DNA from: a bacterium
Lineage (GTDB): Bacteria > Patescibacteriota > Minisyncoccia > Ryanbacterales > 2-02-FULL-48-12
Assembly: GCA_005239605.1 (NCBI GenBank)
Contig: SBBS01000083.1
Span: forward strand, 1-20,924
Direction of reading: 5' to 3'
Length of the DNA: 20,924 nucleotides
Shown: positions 1 through 6,177 of the stretch, piece by piece
How positions within the stretch are numbered: position 1 is the first letter of the stretch
Layout: every line of letters begins with the position of its first letter
The notes under the pieces: generated by a model
What the model saw: the letters and a program-made list of their open reading frames with translations, nothing else
Database searches by the model: none
Told to the model about the DNA's origin: nothing
Translations under genes and position numbers: made by a program

Positions 1-144
1 AATTTTAGAGTGAAATTTCAGAAATATGAGATGGGGCGCCGGTGAAAATTTTGAAGCGCTAGCAGGGCTGACGCAAGAAATTTTCACCAAGCCCCGGCCA
101 GATTTCGGGAATTTTTAGCCGAAAATTTATTAAGGGACGGGTCT
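1..144 (+). repeat. MITE-like palindromic element, copy A (left end cut by window)
   Basis: This aligns without gaps to positions 18-161 of the complete copy at 5911-6071 (reverse complement), with about five substitutions. It lacks only the first 17 bp, which lie outside the window. It ends at the terminal repeat GGGACGGGTCT, one base different from copy B, and is followed by ATT. An internal inverted pair, GGTGAAAATTT and AAATTTTCACC, allows an inner hairpin. There is no coding capacity. Confidence 0.85.
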
Positions 145-166
145 ATTAGAGCATTGAAAGATAAAT

Positions 167-185
167 AGCGCTCTGATTGAGCGCT
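167..185 (-). terminator. Hairpin after the glycosyltransferase/small-peptide unit
   Basis: Arms AGCGCTC and GAGCGCT enclose a 5-nt loop, 15 nt past the stop of the 25-codon gene at 201-278. On the minus strand the hairpin is followed by ATTTATCTTT, a moderate U-rich tract. The plus side is also T-rich, so it may stop transcription in both directions. Confidence 0.5.
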
Positions 186-200
186 TATTTTGTTGTTTTT

Positions 201-278
201 CTATCTCATCTTAAGACGTAAGAACACATAACCGTATATTACGATTATTACTCCCAACGCAATAATTGACCAGCTCAT
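201..278 (-). CDS. Small single-pass membrane peptide, 25 residues
   Basis: The product is MSWSIIALGVIIVIYGYVFL followed by RLKMR: one hydrophobic helix with a basic C-terminal tail, so probably N-out/C-in. The ATG overlaps the TGA of the upstream glycosyltransferase as ATGA (4-nt overlap). An AAAGGA Shine-Dalgarno-like sequence lies six bases before it, inside the last codons of that gene. A terminator-like hairpin follows the TAG. I do not recognise the family. Good ribosome-binding site, coupling and clean membrane topology support a real gene; possible roles are a subunit or stabiliser of the glycosyltransferase, which is inference. Short length alone leaves some chance that it is spurious. 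Confidence 0.6.
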   Translation of the reverse strand: MSWSIIALGVIIVIYGYVFLRLKMR

Positions 279-2029
279 CGTAATTCCTTTCTATAAATCC
301 GAAACACAAGTTCGGATCGTTTATTTTTAAGTGCAGTATATGGTTTCAAGCCGCTGGTTGTCAATGCCTGTTCAAGTTTTGTGCCAATGTCGGTGAGTTT
401 TGAGGCGTCCTGTTTCCAGGGGACGTGTTCGCTTGGAAAGATAAAGTAAATTTCTTTGAAGCCGGAGCGTTCAAAATAATCATTCCCTTTTTCGTTTAGA
501 AATTGGGTGTACGTATCCGTGCCGACAACAGGCCATGCGTGATAAATCTGCAGGCGGTCCAGTATCCAGATTTGCGCGATGCTGTTTATGTTTTTGTCGT
601 AGACAAAAAGTGAAGCAAGCGGTTTTTTTCCGTCATGCTCGGCTTTTGCAAGCGCTTTTTTATGTATTTCTCCGATGAAGTGATATTTTGGCTCAAACGC
701 AAGCGCGGGCATGCGGCTATCGGTTTTTTCACGCATCCAACTGTCCAGTTCCTGGTAGCCCCAGTTGTAGTTTTCATATCGGACGCGGGACCATGCCCAT
801 AATTCCGGCCCTTTCGGATAGGGAATAATCTGTGAGTTGATGGAGTACGAAAGCTCAAATGCAAGGAAAAATATAATTATGTATATTGATATATTTCGGA
901 AGTCCAACTTCCGAGTATTCGGAAGTTGGACTTCCGAAATATATAAGGTGGAAATATTGGTATTTGAGATAAAGAAACCGATCCCCAAAGCTATAAATGG
1001 AGTCAGTAAGCTGAGAAACCGCAAAGACGGGCCGATAGCGCCGATAACAAGAGCGAGAAGCCAAAAGAATATAATGAGCAAAAGCGCATGTCGGCGCAAT
1101 GTTTCTTTCCATTGTTTTGCAACCGAAACAAGAAATGCAATGACGCTTATGGCAAACAATGCCAGAAACAACCATGAGTTAAATGCAATTATGTTCGGCA
1201 GAAACGCGTTCATGCGAGAAGATAGGGTGGGGAATTCTTCTTTGCCGGGTTGTATGCTCCATACTTCCGGGTTTTGTCCTACTAGGTAAGAAAACTGAAA
1301 ATCAAAATGTCCGACTGTTTGATATAGTTTGTAGTTGTAGTAAAGAACAGGGGAGAATACCAGCAGAGCGAGCGCGGCTCCTACGGAGACAAAACGCGAG
1401 GAAAAATCCTTTCTTCTAAAAAGAATCATATATGTTAGAAAAATGGGAAAAAGAATTCCTGTTGTGTATTTAACAAGAAGCGCGAGCCCTGTTGTGACGC
1501 CAACCAAAATGTAATACTTTTTTTGTTTCTCCGCCTTTAGAAAAACATACACAGCAAGAAGAATAAAAAATATCACGTGCGATTCTTGCAAACCGATGCG
1601 GGAGATTGCGACGTGGTTTATCGTTGTTCCCATCAGCGCTGATGCAAGAAGTCCTGCGCGTTTTCCATACAAATAAGATCCGATGAGATAAAGCAAATAT
1701 ACGGAAGCAATTCCAAAAAGGGCTGAAGGCAGACGAAACGCAAACGGCGTTTCTCCGAAAATGCGCATAAATATGTGCTGCGTAAAAAATACCAGCGGCG
1801 GGTGGTCGTGAAAAGAATATGATGTCCAGGATGGAATAAATGGATCAAACCATTCAAGCGGCGTTGTTTGTTCGGCTGCTTCGTCAAAATCCAGCATACC
1901 AATGGCGCGGAAGGAATAGAGCGCTTCGTCAGAAATCGTATCGCCGGAGCCGAGAGACCAGAGGCGGAGGAATGCAGATACAACTAGGACAATGATCAAT
2001 ATTCTATTTTTATTTTTTAGTAAATCCAA
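275..2029 (-). CDS. GT39/PMT-type membrane glycosyltransferase (GT-C fold)
   Basis: A 584-residue polytopic membrane protein. The first helix (about 10-27) is followed by the GT-C acidic motif at Asp34-Glu35 in the first outer loop, then HDHPP at 74-78 and Arg99-Leu-Pro-Ser, which is the usual order in PMT_2/ArnT-like enzymes. About ten further helices end near residue 400, followed by a soluble C-terminal domain of about 180 residues. Family members transfer a sugar from a polyprenyl-phosphate donor to a protein or lipid on the outer face; the acceptor here is unknown. The likely start is TTG: no ATG lies between the upstream in-frame stop and the first helix, and no Shine-Dalgarno sequence is visible. 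Residues 363-379, in a loop between two helices, are encoded by a perfect DNA palindrome (891-942). The gene is coupled to a 25-codon gene. Confidence 0.85.
   Translation of the reverse strand: MDLLKNKNRILIIVLVVSAFLRLWSLGSGDTISDEALYSFRAIGMLDFDEAAEQTTPLEWFDPFIPSWTSYSFHDHPPLVFFTQHIFMRIFGETPFAFRLPSALFGIASVYLLYLIGSYLYGKRAGLLASALMGTTINHVAISRIGLQESHVIFFILLAVYVFLKAEKQKKYYILVGVTTGLALLVKYTTGILFPIFLTYMILFRRKDFSSRFVSVGAALALLVFSPVLYYNYKLYQTVGHFDFQFSYLVGQNPEVWSIQPGKEEFPTLSSRMNAFLPNIIAFNSWLFLALFAISVIAFLVSVAKQWKETLRRHALLLIIFFWLLALVIGAIGPSLRFLSLLTPFIALGIGFFISNTNISTLYISEVQLPNTRKLDFRNISIYIIIFFLAFELSYSINSQIIPYPKGPELWAWSRVRYENYNWGYQELDSWMREKTDSRMPALAFEPKYHFIGEIHKKALAKAEHDGKKPLASLFVYDKNINSIAQIWILDRLQIYHAWPVVGTDTYTQFLNEKGNDYFERSGFKEIYFIFPSEHVPWKQDASKLTDIGTKLEQALTTSGLKPYTALKNKRSELVFRIYRKELR
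891..942. repeat. Perfect 24-bp-arm palindrome inside a coding region
   Basis: The left arm 891-914 and right arm 919-942 are exact reverse complements around a 4-nt loop (GTAT). Each arm contains GGAAGT and ACTTCC, so it is itself a smaller hairpin. The palindrome sits in frame in the glycosyltransferase gene and encodes ISEVQLPNTRKLDFRN in an inter-helix loop. This resembles the behaviour of Rickettsia palindromic elements, which insert in frame; the comparison is inference. Confidence 0.8.
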
Positions 2030-2063
2030 ATGAAAAAATATAAATGAAAAATCAAATCTAAAA

Positions 2064-2557
2064 TCAAAATATCAAAACCGTTTTTGCATTGAGGCATTTG
2101 ACATTGCTCGATTCTTCGGACACCCGACTTGATTCTTTGTTAAGCGGCGCGTTTATCAGATCACCAAAATCAAGCTTGAATTTACCATAAAATGATTCCT
2201 GATATCCATTCTCCCAGTAAAGCGTAGAACGGGCAATGCCGAGAGAACGCACGAGCGCAGTTTTGCTCACGCTTTTTTGTTCTCGCATCAGCATTTTTTT
2301 TGCACACCGGAAAGCCGAACGGTGAGTTCTCCGACAAGTGCAAAGAGTTCTTTGTTTTGCTTCTGTATCCATGAAAACTCTGACCATGAAGGAGTTCCTT
2401 TTGCTCCCACACCAAGCCGTCTATAGATGGTGGTTTCGTGTATGCCATGGTCTTTTGCAGCTTGGGCAGCAGAGACACCTTCTTCTTTTACTTGTTTCAG
2501 GATATCCGCTTTTACTTCCGGCGGTGCCAGATATGATTTTTTGTTTGCTATGTACAC
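2064..2557 (-). pseudogene. IS3-family transposase remnant (orfA plus internally deleted orfB)
   Basis: Positions 2557-2288 encode an 89-residue OrfA-like protein: a helix-turn-helix (SAAQAAKDHGIHETTIYRRL) followed by a short leucine-zipper-like segment. Its end overlaps an A8 run (T8 at 2294-2301 on plus). A -1 shift there enters the second frame, KKMLMREQ..., as in the programmed frameshift of IS3 elements. The OrfB part reads LGIARSTLYW and then jumps near 2212 to ENGYQESFYGKFKLDFGD, normally a C-terminal OrfB segment. The DDE catalytic core between them is gone. What follows, to 2064, does not look like transposase. This is a dead element; its terminal repeats were not identified. Confidence 0.8.
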
Positions 2558-2632
2558 AAAGGGTTACTGATATTGTTTCTCATAGAAGCATGCTTCGGCC
2601 TTTGTGTCTAAGTTATCCAGATTATAAATTTA

Positions 2633-2674
2633 TTAGTACACATCTTTTTGCTATCGCAAAAAGATGTGTACTAA
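2633..2674. repeat. Perfect 19-bp hairpin upstream of the IS3 remnant
   Basis: Arms 2633-2651 and 2656-2674 are exact complements around a TATC loop. Neither side has a run of T after the stem, so it is not a clean intrinsic terminator. It could be an IS end, a palindromic repeat, or an inverted junction left by transposition. Two smaller inverted pairs lie just before it: ACACAAAGG at 2554-2562 with CCTTTGTGT at 2599-2607, and GAAGCATGCTTC at 2585-2596. Confidence 0.75.
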
Positions 2675-2700
2675 TGGTGTTGGGATAATTTTATAAACTT

Positions 2701-2727
2701 AAGAAAAAAGTACCCGATTCGGGTACT
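2701..2727 (-). terminator. Intrinsic terminator of the candidate RNA / Cys-repeat gene unit
   Basis: On the minus strand AGTACCCGA and TCGGGTACT form a 9-bp GC-containing stem around one base (2709-2727), followed directly by a T-rich tract TTTTTTCTT (2709-2701). The plus side of the stem lacks a T run, so the direction is clearly minus. Confidence 0.75.
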
Positions 2728-2902
2728 GTGAGTGAGGTGGAGTGTGGGGGAAGTTATGAGAGGGAAGGTTTTGTGTAAGAATACTGCAAAGCAGAGGGGG
2801 AGGACATGGAGGGAAGAGTTATAGGTTAGTCGGGGGATAGAAAAGGGGGTGCAGTATAGTTACACAAAACGCCTCGGATAATATCCTAAAAGTTCTATTG
2901 TT
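2701..2902 (-). ncRNA. Candidate structured small RNA with C-rich loops, about 200 nt
   Basis: The minus strand has a promoter-like sequence (2909-2937), then two 21-nt arms at 2850-2870 and 2768-2788 that pair in 19 positions (11 bp, a CU/UC internal loop, 8 bp). They enclose a 61-nt pyrimidine-rich loop with several C4-C5 and CCUCC runs. A second C-rich single-stranded stretch follows, containing CCACCUC, then an intrinsic terminator. No convincing reading frame is present. Repeated CCUCC-like motifs in loops resemble anti-Shine-Dalgarno sRNAs such as the Firmicute RsaE group, but this matches no RNA I know. It could instead be a structured 3' untranslated region of the Cys-repeat gene that ends at 2970. 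Confidence 0.5.
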
Positions 2903-2908
2903 GTTTCA

Positions 2909-2937
2909 AAGGTAACAGTTGCAAAAATTATTGTCAA
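2909..2937 (-). promoter_or_regulatory. Promoter-like sequence for the candidate small RNA
   Basis: A consensus -35 TTGACA (2937-2932), a 17-nt spacer, a TGT extended element and a weak -10 TACCTT (2914-2909). Predicted transcription starts near 2902, downstream of the Cys-repeat gene stop. The 11-bp palindrome GGATAATATCC at 2876-2886 lies in the initial transcript or could bind a regulator. Confidence 0.45.
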
Positions 2938-2969
2938 CTTTATAGAACAATAAACCTGTGAATAACTTT

Positions 2970-5147
2970 TTATTCAAAAAGCAGAAGCAATGGTCCGAAT
3001 ATCGTGTTTAGGAGAGGGGAGTTTAGCAATGAACCTGAAGCAGGGGAAGGCGATATAAATTTTTCGCATGCCGGATCTTGGTAATTTTGCGTGCAATAAG
3101 TTACGCATTCTTCTTTGTTGGCACAGCCGCCTGGACCATGGAAAAGCACGGGTTCTTGTTGGTATGGTTGATTAAACCTTTCTTGATCATGTTGAAAATC
3201 TTGCGGTTGCTGATTTTTTTGATCCTGGTACTGCTGATAATTCTCTGGTGTGATGGAGGGCGGCATGAATTTCTGACAAGCCGGATCTTGGTAATTTTGC
3301 GCGCAATAGATTGCACACTCTTCCGGGTTGCTGCATCCGCCCGGGCCATTGAAACCAGAGGGAGAATCTATCAGCGGGTGATATTGCTGATTCTCATAAT
3401 CCTGCAGCAGTTGATCATGTTGAAAATCTTGTGGTATGAACTTCTGATTCGGAGGGCCAAACCCCTGACACTCATTTATATGTTTCTTACAATACGCTAT
3501 GCACTCCTCTGTATTTTTACAGCCGCCAGGTCCATTGAAACCTTCTTCGCTAAAATTGCCGCCGCCGCCAAACGAAGCTCGTATTTGCTGAAAACATCTT
3601 TCCAAAGATTCAAAATTAACATGCTCGTCAAATTTCCCATTTTGCATTTTTTTGAGTCCTTCCTCGCCGACGATGTCTTTGATGCATTGAGCCGCTTCCG
3701 GCGGAAGCTGATGCAGCTGCTTGCTGAATTGGGCGGTTACTTTACTAAAACATGATTTCATTTTTCCTTCTATGTTTCTGTCAAAAACCGGATCGCCCGC
3801 TTTCATTTTATTAAAATTTTCTTCTCCCGCCGCATTCTTCATGCATTCAACGGCTTCAGGCGGCATTTTATCAAGTTCTTCGCGAAAACGCCCCATTCCT
3901 TCACGCATGCGCGCAAGTTCTTCTTCATTAATAAGCCCGTGTTCTTGGGCAAAATGGAAACATTCTTCGCTCTGATTTTGGCAATAGGCGTCGCATTGTT
4001 CTTTACTTCGACAGCCACCCGGTCCTTTTCCTCCCGTTTTACGCGCCATTTGGATATCTTCAGGAGACATAACACCTGCTTTTTCCGCAAACACAACGCA
4101 CTCATCAAAATGGTTTTCTTCAAAACAATACTTTTCGCATTGTTCTTTTGAGGTGCATCCGCCTGGGCTTTCACCCCGGCGCATCAGTGTCATAAATTTC
4201 TTCGCTTCGGCTATTTCTTCCGGCGGCATAAAACCGCTCTCTTCAGCAAAATTCAGACATTCTTCCATATGAGCGGGATCGCCGCAATAAATTTCACAGG
4301 CGTTGCGGTCTCGGCAACCGCCTGGGAACTGTTTGCCGGCTTTTACCAACGCCTGGAATTTCTTTGCTTCAACGAGTTCATCCGGCTCGTAATGTCCCGT
4401 TTTTTCGGCAAATGCGATGCATTCATCAAGATGTTCAATGGCGCTGCAATACGCCTCGCACGATTTTCCCGAATTACATCCGCCGGGGCCGTTTTTAACG
4501 TTTAAAAAATGATCAGCGGCTTTTTGGGCTTCTTCGTCGGAAATCAAATGATATTTTTTGGCAAAGGCAAAACATTCTTTCGCGTGATCAACGTTATCGC
4601 AATAAGTGCGGCATTCAGTTTCGTTTTGGCAATTGCCTAACGCGGGCACGGGGTATGAGATATTTTTTGTTGAAAGTTTGCTCTCTTCTTTAGTTTCTTC
4701 TTTTTGTTCCTTTTTTTGAACTTCGGGGGGAGATGGCGGCGGCGGTTCTTCTTTGTTCACTCTGACACTGCCGGTAACGCCGTCAACCGGAGGAGGAATC
4801 TCAAGCTCAGTCTTATTGTTTTTGCAGTCAATAATGTAAGCGGGCATCACCGGCGTAAAATCGCTTGGGTCCATAAGAGAAACATTGCTGCTGGAAAAAG
4901 ATCTTGGACAGCTGCTTAACTCTCCGCCGTAAGAGTATCTGCCAACCAGAGAAAGCGAAAACTCTTGAATACCGTCGGAGTCTTTGACAGTAAGCGTAAA
5001 TTTTCCGGAAAAAGGATCTTTTTCAATCTTTACGGAAGAATCATTACTTGCCGCTTCTGCTTGAATAAGCGTCAAGCTCAATGCGAAAGAAATTGCCAAT
5101 ATGCTTATGACCCGCATCTTTCGATTCGTAATTAAGAAAGCGCTCAT
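2970..5147 (-). CDS. Secreted protein with eight Gly-Gly-Cys repeats
   Basis: A 725-residue protein with a signal peptide whose hydrophobic core is ISILAISFALSLTLIQ, likely cut after AEA. A beta-type N-terminal domain of about 120 residues and a Pro/Lys/Glu linker come first. Then follow eight repeats of the form GPGGC-x4-5-C-x2-YC-x4-6-H/Q-x2-EC-x2-FA, each with four cysteines. Between repeats 5 and 6 a different motif, PPEA-x2-C(M/I)K-x3-GEE-x3-KM, occurs twice. A Gln-rich linker separates the last two repeats, and the C-terminus is hydrophobic. The paired cysteines suggest disulfides in an extracellular or surface protein; similar repeats occur widely in Parcubacteria, function unknown. 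The start at 5147 lies 4 nt after the upstream stop, implying coupling; the ATG at 5117 is an alternative with a tighter signal peptide. Confidence 0.8.
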   Translation of the reverse strand: MSAFLITNRKMRVISILAISFALSLTLIQAEAASNDSSVKIEKDPFSGKFTLTVKDSDGIQEFSLSLVGRYSYGGELSSCPRSFSSSNVSLMDPSDFTPVMPAYIIDCKNNKTELEIPPPVDGVTGSVRVNKEEPPPPSPPEVQKKEQKEETKEESKLSTKNISYPVPALGNCQNETECRTYCDNVDHAKECFAFAKKYHLISDEEAQKAADHFLNVKNGPGGCNSGKSCEAYCSAIEHLDECIAFAEKTGHYEPDELVEAKKFQALVKAGKQFPGGCRDRNACEIYCGDPAHMEECLNFAEESGFMPPEEIAEAKKFMTLMRRGESPGGCTSKEQCEKYCFEENHFDECVVFAEKAGVMSPEDIQMARKTGGKGPGGCRSKEQCDAYCQNQSEECFHFAQEHGLINEEELARMREGMGRFREELDKMPPEAVECMKNAAGEENFNKMKAGDPVFDRNIEGKMKSCFSKVTAQFSKQLHQLPPEAAQCIKDIVGEEGLKKMQNGKFDEHVNFESLERCFQQIRASFGGGGNFSEEGFNGPGGCKNTEECIAYCKKHINECQGFGPPNQKFIPQDFQHDQLLQDYENQQYHPLIDSPSGFNGPGGCSNPEECAIYCAQNYQDPACQKFMPPSITPENYQQYQDQKNQQPQDFQHDQERFNQPYQQEPVLFHGPGGCANKEECVTYCTQNYQDPACEKFISPSPASGSLLNSPLLNTIFGPLLLLFE

Positions 5148-5151
5148 ATAT

Positions 5152-5412
5152 TTAGCGTAATGGATTTTCGTATTTATAGGGATTTGCCCGATCAATTGGA
5201 TTTATTTCCGGAACTTTTTCGCCAACATTGGTTTGAATTTCCGGAACAGATTCGCCTATGTCTTTTGTTGTTTCCATGACCCCTTTTTCTTTAACTTGTT
5301 CGGCAGGTTCGGGTTCTGTAAGTTCTTGTTGTTGAGACCAAAACCAAAAACCGATTGCGCCGGCCAGAACGATTATCACTATAATTATAGGGATGAGTTT
5401 CTTGGTATCCAT
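5152..5412 (-). CDS. Small membrane-anchored protein, 86 residues
   Basis: The product starts MDTKKLIPIIIVIIVLAGAI, one N-terminal helix (about 6-25), followed by a polar tail rich in Pro, Glu, Lys and Val (PEIQTNVGEKVPEINPIDRANPY). It is probably anchored in the membrane with the tail outside. I do not recognise the family. The ATG at 5412 is preceded by a TATAAT box 10 nt upstream and no Shine-Dalgarno sequence, so the message probably has an ultrashort leader. Longer upstream starts are possible in frame but would add a low-quality 66-residue extension ahead of the promoter. Its stop lies 4 nt before the secreted Cys-repeat gene, so the two are likely cotranscribed and may act together at the cell surface. 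Confidence 0.7.
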   Translation of the reverse strand: MDTKKLIPIIIVIIVLAGAIGFWFWSQQQELTEPEPAEQVKEKGVMETTKDIGESVPEIQTNVGEKVPEINPIDRANPYKYENPLR

Positions 5413-5422
5413 ACTGATTTCT

Positions 5423-5428
5423 ATTATA
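5423..5428 (-). promoter_or_regulatory. -10 box TATAAT upstream of the 86-residue membrane protein
   Basis: Perfect TATAAT on the minus strand (TATATAAT context), with 10 nt between it and the ATG at 5412. A start about 6-7 nt downstream would leave a leader of only about 4 nt. No good -35 is visible at the usual distance. Confidence 0.55.
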
Positions 5429-5643
5429 TAACATAATCCAACACACAGTACCGCATACCTGTGCAAAAAGTAAGCGGTGGGAGTTTCCTCGCTTGCAAAA
5501 TTTTGTCTGGCGGGGAGTGGTGGACGATATTTAGAACTCTTTTTATGGTTACGAAAGAGAAATTTTCGAATTAAATAAAGAAAATAGTTGCTGTTTTTGC
5601 TAAAATACATTGCTATTACAAGCTAAATCGTCAAAAAGATACA

Positions 5644-5869
5644 ATGAGCGTTAAAAAACGGGCATATTTGCCCGAAATGCAGTTCCCGTAAGACAAGAAA
5701 ATATGGTCGTCAGTCAGGAGTCCAGCGATGTCATTGCCGTGAATGTGGAAAACTATTTTCACAAACACGCAGACCAAACAGAAAACGAAAACATATTTTT
5801 AACGCGTATGTATTTGGCCGTCAAACGATTACCGAGCTTGCGGCTTCGGAAAACAGAAGTCATGTATGA
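5644..5869 (+). pseudogene. Zinc-ribbon transposase N-terminal remnant, frameshifted
   Basis: From 5669 the frame reads CPKCSSRKTRKYGRQSGVQR then CHCRECGKLF, a typical transposase zinc ribbon with two CxxC pairs. A helix-turn-helix start (FGRQTITELAASENRSHV) and a TGA at 5867-5869 follow. The natural ATG at 5644 (MSVKN...) is in another frame; removing one A from the A6 run at 5653-5658 joins them as MSVKNGHICPKC. No catalytic DDE domain remains. Zinc ribbons of this form occur in IS1, IS1595 and IS256-variant transposases; I cannot choose between them. The palindromic element copy B begins 41 nt downstream. Confidence 0.7.
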
Positions 5870-5910
5870 ATAAAGCCTTGCAAACTACCATACTTTTCGG
5901 TGTCTTTATT

Positions 5911-6071
5911 AGACCTGTCCCTTAATAAATTTTCGGCTAAAAATTCCCGAAATCCGGCCGGGGCTTGGTGAAAATTTCTTGCGTTAGCCCTGCTGGCGTT
6001 TCAAAATTTTCACCGGCGCCCCATCTCATATTTCTGAAATTTCACTCTAAAATTTATTAAGGGACAGGTCT
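5911..6071 (-). repeat. MITE-like palindromic element, copy B (complete, 161 bp)
   Basis: Perfect 23-bp terminal inverted repeats (5911-5933 and 6049-6071, starting AGACCTGTCCCTTAATAAAT) flank a GC-richer centre with a second inverted pair, AAATTTTCACC and GGTGAAAATTT. ATT flanks both sides (5908-5910, 6072-6074), compatible with a 3-bp target duplication. It contains no reading frame, so any mobilising enzyme must act in trans. It is oriented opposite to copies A and C and lies between the zinc-ribbon transposase remnant and the nuclease gene. Confidence 0.9.
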
Positions 6072-6150
6072 ATTATATGATGCAACAATGTGCTCTTGGG
6101 TGTCATTTTAGATGATTGGATGCGGCTTTTTTCTTTTCCTCAGGTTTGTG

Positions 6151-6159
6151 TGGTATACT
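6151..6159 (+). promoter_or_regulatory. Extended -10 promoter TGGTATACT
   Basis: TGG directly precedes TATACT (6154-6159), an extended -10 element, 18 nt before the ATG of the nuclease gene. No recognisable -35 or Shine-Dalgarno sequence. The expected leader is about 12 nt. Confidence 0.6.
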
Positions 6160-6177
6160 TTTTATATTCTTAATTTT

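Noticed and set aside
837..1289. Plus-strand open frames opposite the glycosyltransferase
   Set aside because: Shadows of the GT39 coding sequence with no protein-like pattern or ribosome-binding site.
2021..2078. AT-rich run of AAATCAAAAT-like words upstream of the glycosyltransferase
   Set aside because: Low-complexity intergenic sequence; no clear promoter or repeat unit could be defined.
3078..3755. Plus-strand open frame of 225 codons opposite the Cys-repeat gene
   Set aside because: Antisense shadow of a strongly supported repeat gene; composition and lack of motifs argue against coding.
2970..5147. CRISPR-like or tandem DNA array suggested by regular repeats
   Set aside because: The regularity is at protein level (Cys repeats) with diverged DNA; no direct repeats with unique spacers.
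5413..5610. N-terminal extension of the 86-residue membrane protein
   Set aside because: It would cover the TATAAT promoter and adds a basic, low-quality segment before a perfect anchor helix.
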